From: Lysobacter sp.
Lineage (GTDB): Bacteria > Pseudomonadota > Gammaproteobacteria > Xanthomonadales > Xanthomonadaceae
Direction of reading: 5' to 3'
Length of the DNA stretch: 64,000 nucleotides
NCBI GenBank assembly: GCA_019634715.1
Contig: JAHCAU010000007.1
Coordinates: forward strand, 62,001 to 126,000
A model generated the notes under the pieces. That model made no database searches, was not told the DNA's origin, and saw only the letters and a list, made by a program, of their open reading frames with translations. Positions 63,755 to 64,000 of the stretch are shown one piece after another. Each line of letters begins with the position of its first letter. Positions within the stretch are counted from its first letter, which is position 1. The translations under genes were made by a program, and so were the position numbers.

Positions 63755-64000
63755 CACGCGGCCTCCGTGCGCGGGGCGGCATCGAAGGGGATGGGACCGT
63801 CGGGCTGGCCGTCGAGGAACTGGCGGACCAGCGGATCGTCGCCGGCCTGCAGTTCGGCGGGCGTGCCGTCGAAGACGATGCCGCCGTTGGCGATGACCAC
63901 CGCGCGGTCGGCGATCGGCAGGGTCTCGTGGACGTGGTGGGTCACGATCAGGCTGGTCAGGCCCAGGGTGCGGTTGAGCCGCGAGATCAGGCTCATGATC
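63754..64000 (-). CDS. mlaF: ABC ATPase MlaF, 5' part cut by window end
   Basis: The last 81 codons of the ATPase: the H-loop TSLIVTHHVHETLPIADRAV, the typical ending VVIANGGIVFDGTPAEL and a C-terminal tail VRQFLDGQPDGPIPF. Walker A and B lie beyond the window. It is the first mla gene seen in the order mlaF-E-D-C-B-A. Confidence 0.92.
   Translation of the reverse strand, partial: IMSLISRLNRTLGLTSLIVTHHVHETLPIADRAVVIANGGIVFDGTPAELQAGDDPLVRQFLDGQPDGPIPFDAAPRTEAA

Overview
The window looks like chromosome of a high-G+C gammaproteobacterium of the Xanthomonadaceae/Lysobacteraceae group (Lysobacter, Luteimonas or Pseudoxanthomonas-like). I infer this from base composition (about 70 % G+C by eye), from the gene set (cbb3 oxidase cluster with a distant Fnr, phenylalanine hydroxylase divergent from an Lrp regulator, TatD, RmuC, MlaFEDCB-MlaA) and from several interspersed palindromic repeats typical of this group. 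I see no rRNA, tRNA, CRISPR array, prophage or transposase gene. About 66 genes are supported, at high density and with many ATGA or TGATG stop/start overlaps. The genus is an inference only.

Layout. 1-13.6 kb: the 3' part of aceK, a secreted methyltransferase-like protein, DUF1003, rluE, a PiuC-like dioxygenase, a sulfotransferase coupled to hrpB, a modular secreted endonuclease I, small proteins including a zinc-ribbon gene broken by an in-frame TGA, a serine hydrolase and tatD. 13.6-18 kb: an RND efflux operon behind a palindromic operator candidate. 18-21.3 kb: a CX3C-periodic cysteine-rich secreted peptide, an anchored glutaredoxin-like protein and an ABC-2 exporter with a lipoprotein. 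21.3-26.1 kb: ferredoxin reductase, a secreted hydrolase and a NatAB-type ABC pair. 26.1-33.1 kb: a TonB-domain lipoprotein, mnmE, zapE with a hydrolase, an ExeM-like nuclease and a membrane cytochrome c. 33.3-37.4 kb: fnr, a hypothetical gene, recQ and a pseudouridine synthase.

37.5-47.1 kb is the complete cbb3-type oxidase system on the minus strand: ccoN-O-Q-P, an unknown two-helix protein, ccoG-H-I-S and a TauE/SafE-type protein. A perfect FNR box lies at class II spacing in front of ccoN, so the Fnr encoded at 33.3 kb probably drives the cluster under low oxygen. ccoI carries a 254-bp palindromic-repeat insertion that stays in frame and adds about 85 residues to its nucleotide-binding domain; a second repeat supplies its last nine residues and stop codon.

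47.2-64 kb: phhA/lrp; a 485-bp chain of hairpins with 31-bp terminal inverted repeats that supplies the stop codon of an M28 peptidase gene; DUF4234 and DUF2238 proteins; two tandem outer-membrane barrel genes with duplicated terminators; a rhomboid protease; an Alx/TerC membrane protein behind a yybP-ykoY (Mn2+) riboswitch; rlmI; an unknown secreted protein; rmuC; and the Mla phospholipid-transport operon, with mlaF cut by the window end.

The strongest unusual signals are the repeats that shape gene ends and gene interiors (ccoI, the M28 peptidase, fpr), the CX3C-array peptide, the riboswitch with an in-frame AUG inside its last hairpin, and the fnr-ccoN circuit. I did not find a clear new defence or biosynthetic system.
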